The notes: generated by a model from the sequence alone, not told the origin. DNA of 8,203 nt from an uncultured Clostridium sp. (GCA_947246775.1 CAMXTM010000080.1:1-8203); one strand, 5' to 3'. Positions 1 to 7,672 are shown, counted from the stretch's first letter. Program-made: numbers and translations.

Positions 1-304
1 TATTTGTTCCAGATACTTCATAGAGTTTTTCCAATGGTCTCTGAATACCATCATAAATAGTAGAAATCAAGCCAGGTCCCAGTTCAACACTCATAGGCAT
101 ACCCATTGATACAACTTCTTCTCCTGGTCCTAAACCTGATGTTTCCTCATATACCTGTATAGATGCATTATCTCCATGCATCTCAATAATTTCGCCAATT
201 AAATGTTTTTCAGAAACACGAACAACGTCAAACATATTGGCTTCTCTCATGCCCTCTGCTACAACAAGAGGACCTGACACTTTTATGACTGTGCCTGTTT
301 TCAT
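1..304 (-). CDS. atpA: V-type ATP synthase subunit A, catalytic (N-terminal part only)
   Basis: This is the catalytic A subunit of the V1 head, which binds and hydrolyses (or makes) ATP. Only the first 101 codons are in the window, and the gene runs off the left edge. The visible protein opens with [19 protein letters not shown], typical of the N-terminal beta-barrel of this family, and continues through [18 protein letters not shown], another strongly conserved A-subunit stretch. The Walker A and B motifs would lie beyond the edge. I chose the ATG at 304 because GGGTGA lies about 8 nt upstream; an in-frame GTG at 316 is possible but less likely. It is the last gene of the operon seen here, 23 nt after atpF. 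In E. hirae the next genes are B and D. Family identity is secure; the missing part cannot be judged. Confidence 0.96.
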   Translation of the reverse strand, partial: MKTGTVIKVSGPLVVAEGMREANMFDVVRVSEKHLIGEIIEMHGDNASIQVYEETSGLGPGEEVVSMGMPMSVELGPGLISTIYDGIQRPLEKLYEVSGTN

Positions 305-327
305 ATCTATATTCACCCACATTCTAT

Positions 328-645
328 TTATTCACTGAACAATATATCTGCTCCAATTGCACGCTTTGCAGATTCTCGTACTTCATTCATGCCAATTCCC
401 ATACTTCCTCCAATACCTGGAATGATTATGATTGCTGGCAATCGATTATCTTTATAACGTGCAATATATTCCTGCACCAACAAACTCGCTTGTTCTGTGA
501 TGTATATAATAGCATATTCTTTCTCTACCAAATCTCTTATGGTTCTTTTTATATCATCTGCTTCATAAGCTGGAAAAATATCAATGCCAAGTGCAAGAAA
601 ACCCATGACACTATCTTTGTCGCCTATGATTCCAACTTTATACAT
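328..645 (-). CDS. atpF: V-type ATP synthase subunit F
   Basis: This small subunit (105 aa from the chosen start) sits on the central rotor shaft with subunit D and helps couple ATP turnover in the head to rotation; E. hirae calls it NtpG. The protein begins [20 protein letters not shown], the hallmark start of the family. It has the alternating beta/alpha pattern ([17 protein letters not shown]) and ends in [19 protein letters not shown]. The frame stays open upstream to an ATG at 678, but the extra eleven residues do not match the family, so I take the ATG at 645. That start overlaps the last 8 nt of atpC and has only a weak GAGAAG before it, which suggests translation coupled to atpC. Confidence 0.95.
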   Translation of the reverse strand: MYKVGIIGDKDSVMGFLALGIDIFPAYEADDIKRTIRDLVEKEYAIIYITEQASLLVQEYIARYKDNRLPAIIIIPGIGGSMGIGMNEVRESAKRAIGADILFSE

Positions 646-1615
646 ACGCTTCTCGCACCCTCTCTTTAATAATTTCACTGCTGATTTGGTTCAGTTTACT
701 CGTCAATATGATTCGTACTGTTTTGATTTCTGATTCCTTCGCATACAAATAAGCAATCATAGGTTCTAACGTCAACGCCATATATTTCGCTGATTTTACA
801 TAATCCATCAAAAAGTCATCACACATTTTTTCAAATTCTGTAAATCCTTTTTCTACCCCAATTTCAAATATTTGGTCATATCTTGTACCTTTAAACTGGT
901 CTGTTGGATTATCTGTACCATATGCATTAAAAAATACAGATGATGAAATGTCTCCACCTTCTACAAATACATTCATAAATGCACCAAAGTCTTTATTCAT
1001 ATGTCTCATTCTCAAAAAACTTTTCAGATTCGTCAGGTCACACACTCTTGCCGTATAGCCTATTACAAAGTCATTTTCAGACTCTTTCGCCGCTTGTGTC
1101 ATTTGACGAAATGTTCCTCTATCTAATGCAATATCTATCATTTGTCCACTTTGCGTTTTACTATAAAGCTCCAATGCTTCCTCTATTGCTTCTCCCATTA
1201 TTTTTGGCAAATCTGTATAGTTTCTATCAAGTATGGATTTTTTCAGTTTCTCTACAGGCTCTGTACCTCCTTGCACTATATACTGTGAGCCATCAATTCC
1301 TGAAACTTCCTCTTTTAAAAGCACTTTCAAGTTTTGATAGTCATTCTTATACAGAAAAATATTAATAAAATTTTCCTCTGGTACAAGTTCCCGTATGACT
1401 GCATATGTCTTACTTAATTCCGCAGAAAGCACTGTCTCAAACTCCCTCGCATTGCCCTCTGGTACATTATCATAGCCATATTCTGTTAACATTCTAATAC
1501 AACTATCAATTTCTCTCTCATCTGCCATTTGATTTAACGCTTGTTTGCTCAGAAGGTTCTTTTCTAATACACGAATACGTGCTACAGCATAAGGATATAT
1601 CTTTTCTTCTGCCAT
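638..1615 (-). CDS. atpC: V-type ATP synthase subunit C
   Basis: Subunit C (325 aa; NtpC in E. hirae, equivalent to eukaryotic subunit d) is the socket that joins the rotor shaft to the membrane K ring. The protein is soluble and mostly helical. It opens with YPYAVARIRVLEKNLLS and contains NIFLYKNDYQNLKVLLK (about residues 85-101) and the DLTNLKSFLRMR segment, all patterns of the V0 d/C family. Its length is usual. The start is set by a strong SD (AAGGAGGGGG) ending about 7 nt upstream, which overlaps the stop codon of atpE; the gap is 15 nt. At the other end its stop overlaps the start of atpF by 8 nt. No truncation or oddity is visible. Confidence 0.94.
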   Translation of the reverse strand: MAEEKIYPYAVARIRVLEKNLLSKQALNQMADEREIDSCIRMLTEYGYDNVPEGNAREFETVLSAELSKTYAVIRELVPEENFINIFLYKNDYQNLKVLLKEEVSGIDGSQYIVQGGTEPVEKLKKSILDRNYTDLPKIMGEAIEEALELYSKTQSGQMIDIALDRGTFRQMTQAAKESENDFVIGYTARVCDLTNLKSFLRMRHMNKDFGAFMNVFVEGGDISSSVFFNAYGTDNPTDQFKGTRYDQIFEIGVEKGFTEFEKMCDDFLMDYVKSAKYMALTLEPMIAYLYAKESEIKTVRIILTSKLNQISSEIIKERVREAYV

Positions 1616-1630
1616 TTTTTAACCCCCTCC

Positions 1631-2194
1631 TTACGCAAATAATATTTCTGCTGCTATTTGTTCTATATTCTCTTTCTCTACTGTTAATATCGCTTCAAAA
1701 GAATAATTATACTCAATTTCTCCTTTTTTAACGACAAAACCGCCATCTAACTCCCTTGTTTCTTCTGACACAGCAATATTCTTTTCTGCCATTTTTGACA
1801 TCAGCGCTTCATTTTGTTTATCTTTTTGGGAAAATATTACTTCTTCCCCTTTTTCCGCTGCTGCCATCATCGCAACAATCATATTAACATATTCTTCATC
1901 AGAAAGCGCAGAAAGTTTTTGTTTTACTCTATCTAATGCCATTTTAATACAGTTTTGCTTTGTAGCTAGTATCATTTTCTTTGCTTCCATTTCTGCACCA
2001 GAAATTTCTTTTCCTCTTGCTTTTTCTGCTTCGGCATCAGAGAGAACATCTTCATTTTCCATTATTTTAGCAGACTGCTCTTGTGCTTTTTGAATGACTG
2101 CATCTGCTTCTTTTTTGGATTTTTCCAATATCTGCGCTTTCTCAGCTACAGCATCTGCTACAATTTTATCTATAATCTTTTTTTCACTACTCAT
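1631..2194 (-). CDS. atpE: V-type ATP synthase subunit E
   Basis: Subunit E (187 aa) pairs with the AtpH/NtpF coiled-coil protein to form the peripheral stalk that keeps the catalytic head from turning with the rotor. Residues 1-75 are a long charged helix rich in Ala, Glu and Lys (KIVADAVAEKAQILEKSKKE and onward). The C-terminal part is a compact domain with DEEYVNMIVAMM and the conserved turn ELDGGFVVKKGEIEYNYSFEAIL. This order and length fit the family. The ATG at 2194 has an AGGAGG SD 11 nt upstream, a little far, and the intervening bases can fold the SD into a small hairpin (separate entry). It lies 40 nt after atpK and 15 nt before atpC. Confidence 0.94.
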   Translation of the reverse strand: MSSEKKIIDKIVADAVAEKAQILEKSKKEADAVIQKAQEQSAKIMENEDVLSDAEAEKARGKEISGAEMEAKKMILATKQNCIKMALDRVKQKLSALSDEEYVNMIVAMMAAAEKGEEVIFSQKDKQNEALMSKMAEKNIAVSEETRELDGGFVVKKGEIEYNYSFEAILTVEKENIEQIAAEILFA

Positions 2195-2211
2195 AGGAGT
2201 GCCTTCCTCCT
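2195..2211 (-). promoter_or_regulatory. SD hairpin before atpE
   Basis: The mRNA reads AGGAG-GAAGGCA-CTCCT directly followed by the atpE ATG. The two arms are perfect complements (5 bp, three G-C) around a 7-nt loop. The 5' arm is the SD itself, so the fold would hide it. Such a weak hairpin could lower translation of E relative to the ring subunit K just upstream, which is needed in more copies. The complementarity is visible; the effect is inferred. Confidence 0.35.
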
Positions 2212-2234
2212 TCTACAAATTTTATTTTCTCTCA

Positions 2235-2729
<495 letters not shown>

Positions 2730-2773
2730 TTACATCTCCTTTTTTCTCTTTTACATCTTTAAAATTAATTATT

Positions 2774-4699
2774 TTAATTCTGCTCTGCATGAATTGCTGT
2801 ATATTTCGTTTTTCTCTTAAATGGTGTGAAAGGAATACCGCCACCTTCAAAGAATTTTCCGAAAAATTCAACATACTGCAATCTACTCGTATGAACATAC
2901 GCACCCAAAGCATTAATTAACAAGTTTGCTGTATGACCAATAACACAGATAAATATCGCTGGTATAGGTCCTGCAATATCTCCCAGCAAATTGATAACCT
3001 GACCAATAACTCCAGTAGAAAGACAAAGTGCCATCAAACGAGAATAAGAAAGTATATCAGCAAAGTAACTTGTTATTCCATACAAGCTCGCAACACCTTT
3101 ATATCCTTTCATAACAATTCCCTTGAAACTTCTACCTTGTGTCAATACCAATCCTACTGCTCCAATAATAGCAAGATATTTACCTATCTCTCCAAATATA
3201 CCAATAGGCCCTGCTACAACTGGTATTACTAACAAACATACTCCTGTGATAAAAAAGTACCACAATCCTACATCAAAAAGTGCATCTATTGCCTTGCCAT
3301 CTCTTATTAACATATATGCCTTAATGCCTAAACCTACATATATATGCACAATACCAAATGCTAATGACATTCCCATCAGTACCATAACATCATCAAGTGG
3401 ACTAATTAATGCTGGTATCTTTATCAAATCTCCAAATATACCACCAAATATCAATCCCCAAACAGTAGTGGAAACGCCGCACCAGCCTATTAACTTAAAC
3501 AGATTGCCCTCGCCTTTTCCCATTTTAGACTTCTTAACAATAAATAAACATGCAAGCGCAATAATAATGCCATATCCAGCATCACTAAGCATCATACCAA
3601 AGAATATAATATAAAATACAGTCATTATACTATTTGGGTCTATATCTTTTGTGCTAGGACAACTATACATATTTGTAACGCTCTCAAATGGTGTCACAAG
3701 ACTATTATTTTCTAGCAATATCGGATAGCCTTCTTCTTTATTTCCTTTTTCTGTTTCTACAATGCAATTATAACTACTTTCTAATTGCTGTTTTAAACTT
3801 TCTGCTTTTGTGGTAGGTATCCAGCCACTTAAACAAAATGTGTTTTCTGTTGTTACCAATTTTTCATGCACTTTTCTTTGTTCTTTTTGTATTGTGTAGT
3901 AGTCATACAGATTTTCCAATGCAGGTATCATATCAGCATACGTTTTAATATCTTCTGCTAACTGTGCTTGTTCTGCTTTACGCTGCTCTATTTGCTTTTC
4001 AAATTCTTTGATACCTTGTTGTGGTGTTCCTTCCACTTTTGGCAGTGTCGCTGGCACAAATCCAAATTCTTTTAACAATTCCATTGTTTGGTCATAGGAC
4101 TCTTTATGAGAAATAACATAACAATAATCAAATTGTTTATCTGATTTTACTACATTAACAATACTCTCTAGTGCAACTTCTTCCAATTTTGGCATAACTT
4201 GCACTAATTTCATTGTTGTTGGAAATGTTCCCAATGTCATTTTACTATACTTTGTTTCTAATTGATGTAACGGTACATCTAATGACACCCATGGCAACAG
4301 CATTTCTTTTTTCATTGCTGCCATATTTTCTTCATTTTTTGCAGATTCTAAATCTCTATGAAACATATTGATATTTACTGCTGTTTCAAATATTTTATCT
4401 TCCTCTGCTTCGCTTTGTATAGCCTGATACTCTCTTTTTGGTGCAAACATCGGTTTTTTCACTGTAACATATTTTTTAATGCTTTCTAAGCACTGTGCTA
4501 AAAGCGAAATCTTTTGCTCCAACTGCACAACTTCCGCTTCTGCACTATCCCTTTGCAATGTTTCACCATAGTCTTGCTCTAGCAGGTAAGAACTATCATC
4601 AATCTGTACCAGTCCATGCTCTATCAACAAACTTAACATAGAACGTTTATCTGCGTTCAAACCAATAATAGAAAGCTTACTCATTTCTACGATTGCCAT
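2774..4699 (-). CDS. atpI: V-type ATP synthase subunit I (membrane stator)
   Basis: Subunit I (641 aa; equivalent to eukaryotic subunit a) is the stator half of the ion channel and anchors the peripheral stalks. Residues 1 to about 350 are a soluble arm with long helices (for example 228-280). From about 359 follow seven or eight membrane segments, starting with TVFYIIFFGMMLSDAGYGII and ending around 581-604. Two arginines stand where the family has its essential ones facing the rotor carboxylate: R554 in ILSYSRLMALCLSTG and R606 in HTSRLQYVEFFGKFFEGGG. The N-terminus MAIVEMSKLSIIGL is typical, which supports the ATG at 4699 over the ATG five codons later. The SD is poor (GTGGGGTAAGGT) and lies in the end of atpH, only 3 nt away, so coupled translation is likely. 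Confidence 0.96.
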   Translation of the reverse strand: MAIVEMSKLSIIGLNADKRSMLSLLIEHGLVQIDDSSYLLEQDYGETLQRDSAEAEVVQLEQKISLLAQCLESIKKYVTVKKPMFAPKREYQAIQSEAEEDKIFETAVNINMFHRDLESAKNEENMAAMKKEMLLPWVSLDVPLHQLETKYSKMTLGTFPTTMKLVQVMPKLEEVALESIVNVVKSDKQFDYCYVISHKESYDQTMELLKEFGFVPATLPKVEGTPQQGIKEFEKQIEQRKAEQAQLAEDIKTYADMIPALENLYDYYTIQKEQRKVHEKLVTTENTFCLSGWIPTTKAESLKQQLESSYNCIVETEKGNKEEGYPILLENNSLVTPFESVTNMYSCPSTKDIDPNSIMTVFYIIFFGMMLSDAGYGIIIALACLFIVKKSKMGKGEGNLFKLIGWCGVSTTVWGLIFGGIFGDLIKIPALISPLDDVMVLMGMSLAFGIVHIYVGLGIKAYMLIRDGKAIDALFDVGLWYFFITGVCLLVIPVVAGPIGIFGEIGKYLAIIGAVGLVLTQGRSFKGIVMKGYKGVASLYGITSYFADILSYSRLMALCLSTGVIGQVINLLGDIAGPIPAIFICVIGHTANLLINALGAYVHTSRLQYVEFFGKFFEGGGIPFTPFKRKTKYTAIHAEQN

Positions 4700-4702
4700 A
4701 CC

Positions 4703-5014
4703 TTACCCCACTACCTTTCTGATTACTGCATCAGCAGCCTGTTCCAGACGTGTTGTTGCAGCTTCTTGAATTTCTTCGCAACGCTTTGTTGCTTCAGCCA
4801 AAATTTCATCTTTTTTAGACTGGCTTTCTGCAATGGCTTTTGCAATTTTTTGTTCACTTGCTTGCTTCGCCATTTTTTGCGCATCAGCAATCATATTTTT
4901 ACTTTTTTCCATTGCTTCTGCTTTCATTGTTTCCTTTTCGACAGAGGCTTCTTTTAGTATATCCTCTGCCCGCTGCTCTGCTTGCAATATTTCTTTCATA
5001 ATTTCAAATGCCAC
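4703..5014 (-). CDS. atpH: V-type ATP synthase peripheral stalk subunit (G/H, NtpF-like)
   Basis: This short all-helical protein (103 aa from the chosen start; called NtpF, G or H in different species) pairs with subunit E in the peripheral stalk. It is almost one continuous coiled coil, with EIMKEILQAEQRAEDILKEA near the start, regular Ala/Glu/Lys spacing, no membrane segment and a C-terminal AADAVIRKVVG. An ATG at 5038 would add eight residues (MKIKGGKC), but there the run AGGGGGG (5028-5022) would be inside the gene. The same run lies 7 nt before an in-frame GTG at 5014, so I take GTG as the start. A third option is the ATG for MKEIL at 4999. It is the first gene of the operon. Sequence conservation is low in this family, so the call leans on composition and position. 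Confidence 0.88.
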   Translation of the reverse strand: MAFEIMKEILQAEQRAEDILKEASVEKETMKAEAMEKSKNMIADAQKMAKQASEQKIAKAIAESQSKKDEILAEATKRCEEIQEAATTRLEQAADAVIRKVVG

Positions 5015-5211
5015 ACATTTTCCCCCCTTAATTTTCATATTTTTTTATATAAATAAGCCAAACAGTTCAATATTTTTGCTTCAAATGGCTTATAATATAC
5101 TACATTTTTGGCAAAAACATTCCCAATCTTTTGATTTTTTCTCTCAAAATTTATTTTACATACTGTAATAATATTTTTACTATATTGCTGCAATTTTCAG
5201 TATTTTACATA
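5015..5211 (-). promoter_or_regulatory. Long 5' leader of the atp operon with possible stem-loops
   Basis: If transcription starts about 7 nt after the -10 box at 5218, the atp mRNA has an untranslated leader of roughly 197 nt. It contains an 8-bp perfect inverted repeat, ATAAGCCA (5093-5086) with TGGCTTAT (5060-5053) and a 25-nt loop, and a 6-bp pair ATACTG/CAGTAT (5203-5198 with 5165-5160) nearer the 5' end. A 25-nt A/U-rich stretch then separates the main stem from the AGGGGGG SD at 5028-5022. I recognise no known riboswitch. The base pairing is visible; a regulatory role is inferred. The ATAAGCCA arms could also be a DNA operator (centres 33 bp apart). Confidence 0.35.
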
Positions 5212-5217
5212 TAATAT

Positions 5218-5246
5218 ATAATAAAATATTGCTAAACATTTGTCAA
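5218..5246 (-). promoter_or_regulatory. Sigma-A-type promoter of the atp operon
   Basis: Read on the minus strand, TTGACA (5246-5241) is a perfect -35 box. A 17-bp spacer follows, then TATTAT (5223-5218), five of six bases of the -10 consensus. The predicted start is near 5211. It is the best promoter match upstream of atpH. A weaker TTGAAC/TATAAA pair (5070-5065, 5049-5044) has only a 15-bp spacer, so I rank it below. Confidence 0.6.
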
Positions 5247-5487
5247 TATATACTATTTTAAACATCATTACCCTATTTTACTCTCATTTTACTGCATTTA
5301 TTATGAAATTATATTTTATTTTATCTATTTTCTATTCGCTTTTTTATCAATCTATGTTTCTTTTTTAATAAATATATACTGATTACAAATTGTTTATTTT
5401 TTATAAATACTACCTTTTTTTCAAAAAGTTTATTTTATATTACAAATACTACAAAAAACAATAATTCTAACCACCATTTCATTCCTT
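5247..5487. other. AT-rich intergenic stretch without genes
   Basis: This 241-bp stretch between the end of the Nudix gene and the atp promoter has no credible reading frame on either strand and is very poor in G and C. I see no G-C stem followed by a T-run, so there is no recognisable intrinsic terminator for the upstream operon; the only local fold after the gene is CTTTTT-GAA-AAAAAG on the minus strand, which is weak. Some read-through into the atp operon is possible. The only other structure is the direct repeat at 5392-5452. Confidence 0.5.
5392..5452. repeat. Imperfect direct repeat, two copies
   Basis: Two copies start with GTTTATTTT and end with AAATACTAC on the plus strand. The first (5392-5413) is 22 nt and the second (5428-5452) is 25 nt with a 3-nt insertion and one or two changes; they begin 36 bp apart. 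They lie in the untranslated 3' region of the Nudix gene. In such AT-rich sequence this may be simple local duplication, and no function is proposed. Confidence 0.4.
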
Positions 5488-5907
5488 TTATTGCATTTCC
5501 ATAAGCACTTTTGTAAAATCTCTCCTCAGCCATTTTGGTATATCATATTGCTCCAATTGCTCCAATGTCAACCAATAGTAAGCATCATGTTCTGTACTCA
5601 ATACAACTTCTCCTGACTGATAAACGCAAACATATGTAAAAATACAAAGATGGATATGCGGTTTTATAATATCATACAAACTAAACGCTTTTTCAATTTT
5701 TACTGTCAAATTCGTTTCTTCTTTTATCTCCCGAAGCAAACCATCTTCTGAACGTTCAAAATAGTGTATACCCCCTCCAGGCAAATCCCACTTTTCCTTT
5801 CTATTCATATAGCTATGCTCTGCCTCCTCAGCAGAACGATGCAGCAAAAGCACTTTATCCCCTTTTACGACAATTGCTTTTACTGCTACTGCAAAATCTC
5901 TTTTCAT
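5488..5907 (-). CDS. Nudix family hydrolase
   Basis: This is a 139-aa MutT/Nudix protein, a family that cleaves nucleoside diphosphates linked to another group (oxidised or normal dNTPs, nucleotide sugars, ADP-ribose and others) with Mg2+. The Nudix box spans residues 45-67: G45, five residues, E51, seven residues, then R59-E60-I-K-E63-E64. All catalytic Glu and Arg are present; the usual Gly near the end is Asn (N66). The box is preceded by KWDLPGGG, and hydrophobic strands AVAVKAIVVKGDKVLLLH open the fold. Length is that of a single-domain enzyme, and the substrate cannot be told from sequence. A purine run (GGGGTGGGAAGGGA) abuts the ATG. It lies 26 nt after hslO and is the last gene of the methyltransferase-hslO operon. 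Confidence 0.9.
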   Translation of the reverse strand: MKRDFAVAVKAIVVKGDKVLLLHRSAEEAEHSYMNRKEKWDLPGGGIHYFERSEDGLLREIKEETNLTVKIEKAFSLYDIIKPHIHLCIFTYVCVYQSGEVVLSTEHDAYYWLTLEQLEQYDIPKWLRRDFTKVLMEMQ

Positions 5908-5933
5908 TCCCTTCCCACCCCTTACTCACACAC

Positions 5934-6812
5934 TTATTTTGCGCTTTCCAAAAGCGCAATCAATTCTTCTTCATTAAAGTGATACTCTTTTTCACAAAAA
6001 TGACAATGTAATGTGGCTTTTTTATCTTCTGTAATGATTTTTTCTAGCTCTTCTTTTCCTATGCTAATCAATGCCTTTTCTACTCTTTCTCTTGTACAAT
6101 TACAATAAAATGATATCGGTATTCTATCTGTTATTTTTGGCTCTAATCCCTCTAAAAGCATTTCTAATATTTCTTCTGGCGTTTTTCCCATATCATACAA
6201 ATCCGTAATATATGGCATTTTTGATACATTATTTTCCAATTTTGCAACAATTTCTTCTTCCGTATTAGGCAGAAGTTGTACAATAAATCCTCCAGCCTGT
6301 TTTACAGATGTATCCCTATCTATCAGTACACCCAAACCTACCGCTGATGGTGTTTGTTCTGACTGCGCAAAATAATAGGTCAAATCCTCTGCGATTTCTC
6401 CTGTTACCAGTTCAATCTCTCCAGAATAGGGTTCTTTCATGCCAATATCTTTTATGATTCTCAAATAACCTTTCCCAATTGCTGCACTAACATCTAATTT
6501 TCCTGCATATTTATTAGGTACTTCTACATTAGGCTGAAACACATAGCCCTTTGCTCTCCCTTTATTATCCGCTGTCACCACAATACCTTGCAACGGACCA
6601 TCTCCTCGTATTTGCAAAGTAATTAAATCTTTTTCCCCTTTTAAATCACTACCCATAATACAACTTGCTGTTAACAGTCTTCCCATTGCTGCTGTTGCAA
6701 CTGGTGATGTATTATGTAACTGTCTTGCTTGCTGTACCATATCTCTACTATAAGCAACAAATGCCCTTACTGCTCCATCTGCTGCAACTGCTCTAATCAA
6801 TTCATCTTTCAT
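5934..6812 (-). CDS. hslO: Hsp33 redox-regulated chaperone
   Basis: Hsp33 (292 aa) is a cytoplasmic holdase. When reduced it binds Zn2+ through four cysteines and is inactive; oxidants plus unfolding release the zinc, form disulfides and switch it on to hold unfolding proteins. The four cysteines are all present: C237-N-C239 and, 31 residues later, C270-H-F-C273, in the C-terminal switch domain. The N-terminal core has the family patterns RAFVAYSRDMVQQAR, TSPVATAAMGRLLTAS, LQIRGDGPLQGIVVTAD and GKGYLRIIKD. Length is normal. AGGAGGAA lies about 7 nt before the ATG, inside the end of the methyltransferase gene, and the two genes overlap by ATGA (4 nt), so translation is probably coupled. Confidence 0.97.
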   Translation of the reverse strand: MKDELIRAVAADGAVRAFVAYSRDMVQQARQLHNTSPVATAAMGRLLTASCIMGSDLKGEKDLITLQIRGDGPLQGIVVTADNKGRAKGYVFQPNVEVPNKYAGKLDVSAAIGKGYLRIIKDIGMKEPYSGEIELVTGEIAEDLTYYFAQSEQTPSAVGLGVLIDRDTSVKQAGGFIVQLLPNTEEEIVAKLENNVSKMPYITDLYDMGKTPEEILEMLLEGLEPKITDRIPISFYCNCTRERVEKALISIGKEELEKIITEDKKATLHCHFCEKEYHFNEEELIALLESAK

Positions 6813-7600
6813 TTTTCCATTTCCTCCTGTAGTACATCACAACATTCTGTTTTTTGTACCTCTCTCGCTACAACATAAATTCTTTCACTTTTCTCATTTG
6901 GCAAGTCAAATGTATATGCATCATAAATGCCACACAACTGCAAGCCGCTTTGCTCCAAAAGTCTTTTTATTGTCTCTATATCATACGCCTTTTCATAATG
7001 ATATTCTTCTTTTCTTTCATATTTTCCATCACTTTGCTTTATAAAAAAATTCATATAAAATTCATTGATTTTTTGTTCTTCATCATAATAGTTTTCCCAG
7101 ATATATGCCGCATTTTCTCGTGTTTCTCCAAAAGAGTTTTGCGCCAATATATTTTTGAATTTATATTCTGTATTCATATCAAATATAAACAATCCTTTTG
7201 GGTGCAAATAATTATTTACTAGCCGAAATACTTCCAAAAGTTCTTCTTCTTCTGTAATATAATTTAAACTATCATACAAACTAATAATACAATTTACCGT
7301 GCCATACAATTCAAATTCTCTCATATCTTGCAAAAGATACAATATATCTAATCCCTCTGTCTCTGCTTTCTTCTTTGCCTCTGCAAGCATATCTTCAGAA
7401 AAATCAATCCCAATTACGCCATATCCCTCTCTTGCCAATATTTGTGTTACATTTCCTGTGCCACAGCCCAAATCTGCTATCAGTTTTGGCTCACAATTTT
7501 CTTTTTCCCATATCTTATGGAGATATTTTACCCACATAGCATAGTCTGTTTCTTCCATAAATGTATCATATACTGCGGCAAAACTCTCATATGCTTCCAT
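6809..7600 (-). CDS. Class I SAM-dependent methyltransferase (YqeM-like)
   Basis: This 263-aa protein has a Rossmann-type methyltransferase fold. Motif I is LIADLGCGTGN (residues 40-50), the SAM glycine loop; VIGIDFSEDML (62-72) supplies the acidic residue (D66) that binds the SAM ribose; LLQDMREF (89-96) and CIISLYDSLNYI (104-115) form the next strands. The start MEAYESFAAVYDTFME is common in this group of Firmicute enzymes, which resemble Bacillus YqeM; the methyl acceptor is not known from sequence. AAGGGG (7613-7608) lies 7 nt before the ATG. It is first in the operon with hslO and the Nudix gene, and its TGA overlaps the hslO ATG. The last 15 or so residues (TECCDVLQEEMEK) are polar and probably a loose tail containing the hslO SD. 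Confidence 0.88.
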   Translation of the reverse strand: MEAYESFAAVYDTFMEETDYAMWVKYLHKIWEKENCEPKLIADLGCGTGNVTQILAREGYGVIGIDFSEDMLAEAKKKAETEGLDILYLLQDMREFELYGTVNCIISLYDSLNYITEEEELLEVFRLVNNYLHPKGLFIFDMNTEYKFKNILAQNSFGETRENAAYIWENYYDEEQKINEFYMNFFIKQSDGKYERKEEYHYEKAYDIETIKRLLEQSGLQLCGIYDAYTFDLPNEKSERIYVVAREVQKTECCDVLQEEMEK

Positions 7601-7633
7601 ACTTCTACCCCTTTTTTATTGATATTATATACT

Positions 7634-7661
7634 ATTATATCGCTCTTTTATTGAATTGCAA
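7634..7661 (-). promoter_or_regulatory. Promoter of the methyltransferase-hslO-Nudix operon
   Basis: On the minus strand TTGCAA (7661-7656), a 16-bp spacer and a perfect TATAAT (7639-7634) give a good sigma-A-type promoter. The predicted start is near 7627, leaving a leader of only about 27 nt. No other promoter is evident before hslO or the Nudix gene, so the three are probably one transcript. Confidence 0.6.
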
Positions 7662-7672
7662 TATCATATTGC
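7658..7672. promoter_or_regulatory. 15-bp palindrome over the -35 box (possible operator)
   Basis: GCAATAT-C-ATATTGC is a perfect palindrome with 7-bp arms around one central base. It overlaps four bases of the -35 box of the methyltransferase-hslO promoter, where a bound dimeric protein would block RNA polymerase. The symmetry is visible; the regulator is unknown. The half-site GCAATAT itself is common in this AT-rich window, so only the symmetric pairing is informative. Confidence 0.4.

Noticed and set aside
979..1365. Open plus-strand frame of 128 codons opposite atpC
   Set aside because: It lies wholly inside the well-conserved atpC gene on the other strand, has no SD, and its composition (Leu, Phe, Ser, Tyr-rich) is what antisense of an AT-rich gene gives.
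2737..2742. ATG-TAA start-stop pair between the SD and start codon of atpK
   Set aside because: The ATG touches the SD, so a ribosome bound there would not use it; it is likely chance.
3123..3614. Open plus-strand frame of 163 codons opposite atpI
   Set aside because: It is antisense to the membrane domain of atpI, with no SD, promoter or recognisable domain.
5105..5117. TTTTTG-G-CAAAAA near-palindrome in the atp leader
   Set aside because: It is symmetric DNA, but mostly homopolymer arms in an AT-rich region, and it lies downstream of the favoured promoter. An RNA hairpin is impossible with a 1-nt loop.
5182..5232. Half-site ATATTGC shared by the atp promoter/leader (5182-5188, 5226-5232) and the hslO promoter palindrome
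   Set aside because: The reverse complement GCAATAT also occurs in coding regions (near 448, 1129, 1774, 2969 and 4983), so sharing this word between two promoters is not evidence of a common regulator.
5423..5437. CTTTTT-GAA-AAAAAG fold after the Nudix gene as a terminator
   Set aside because: The stem is nearly all A-U and no T-run follows in the direction of transcription.
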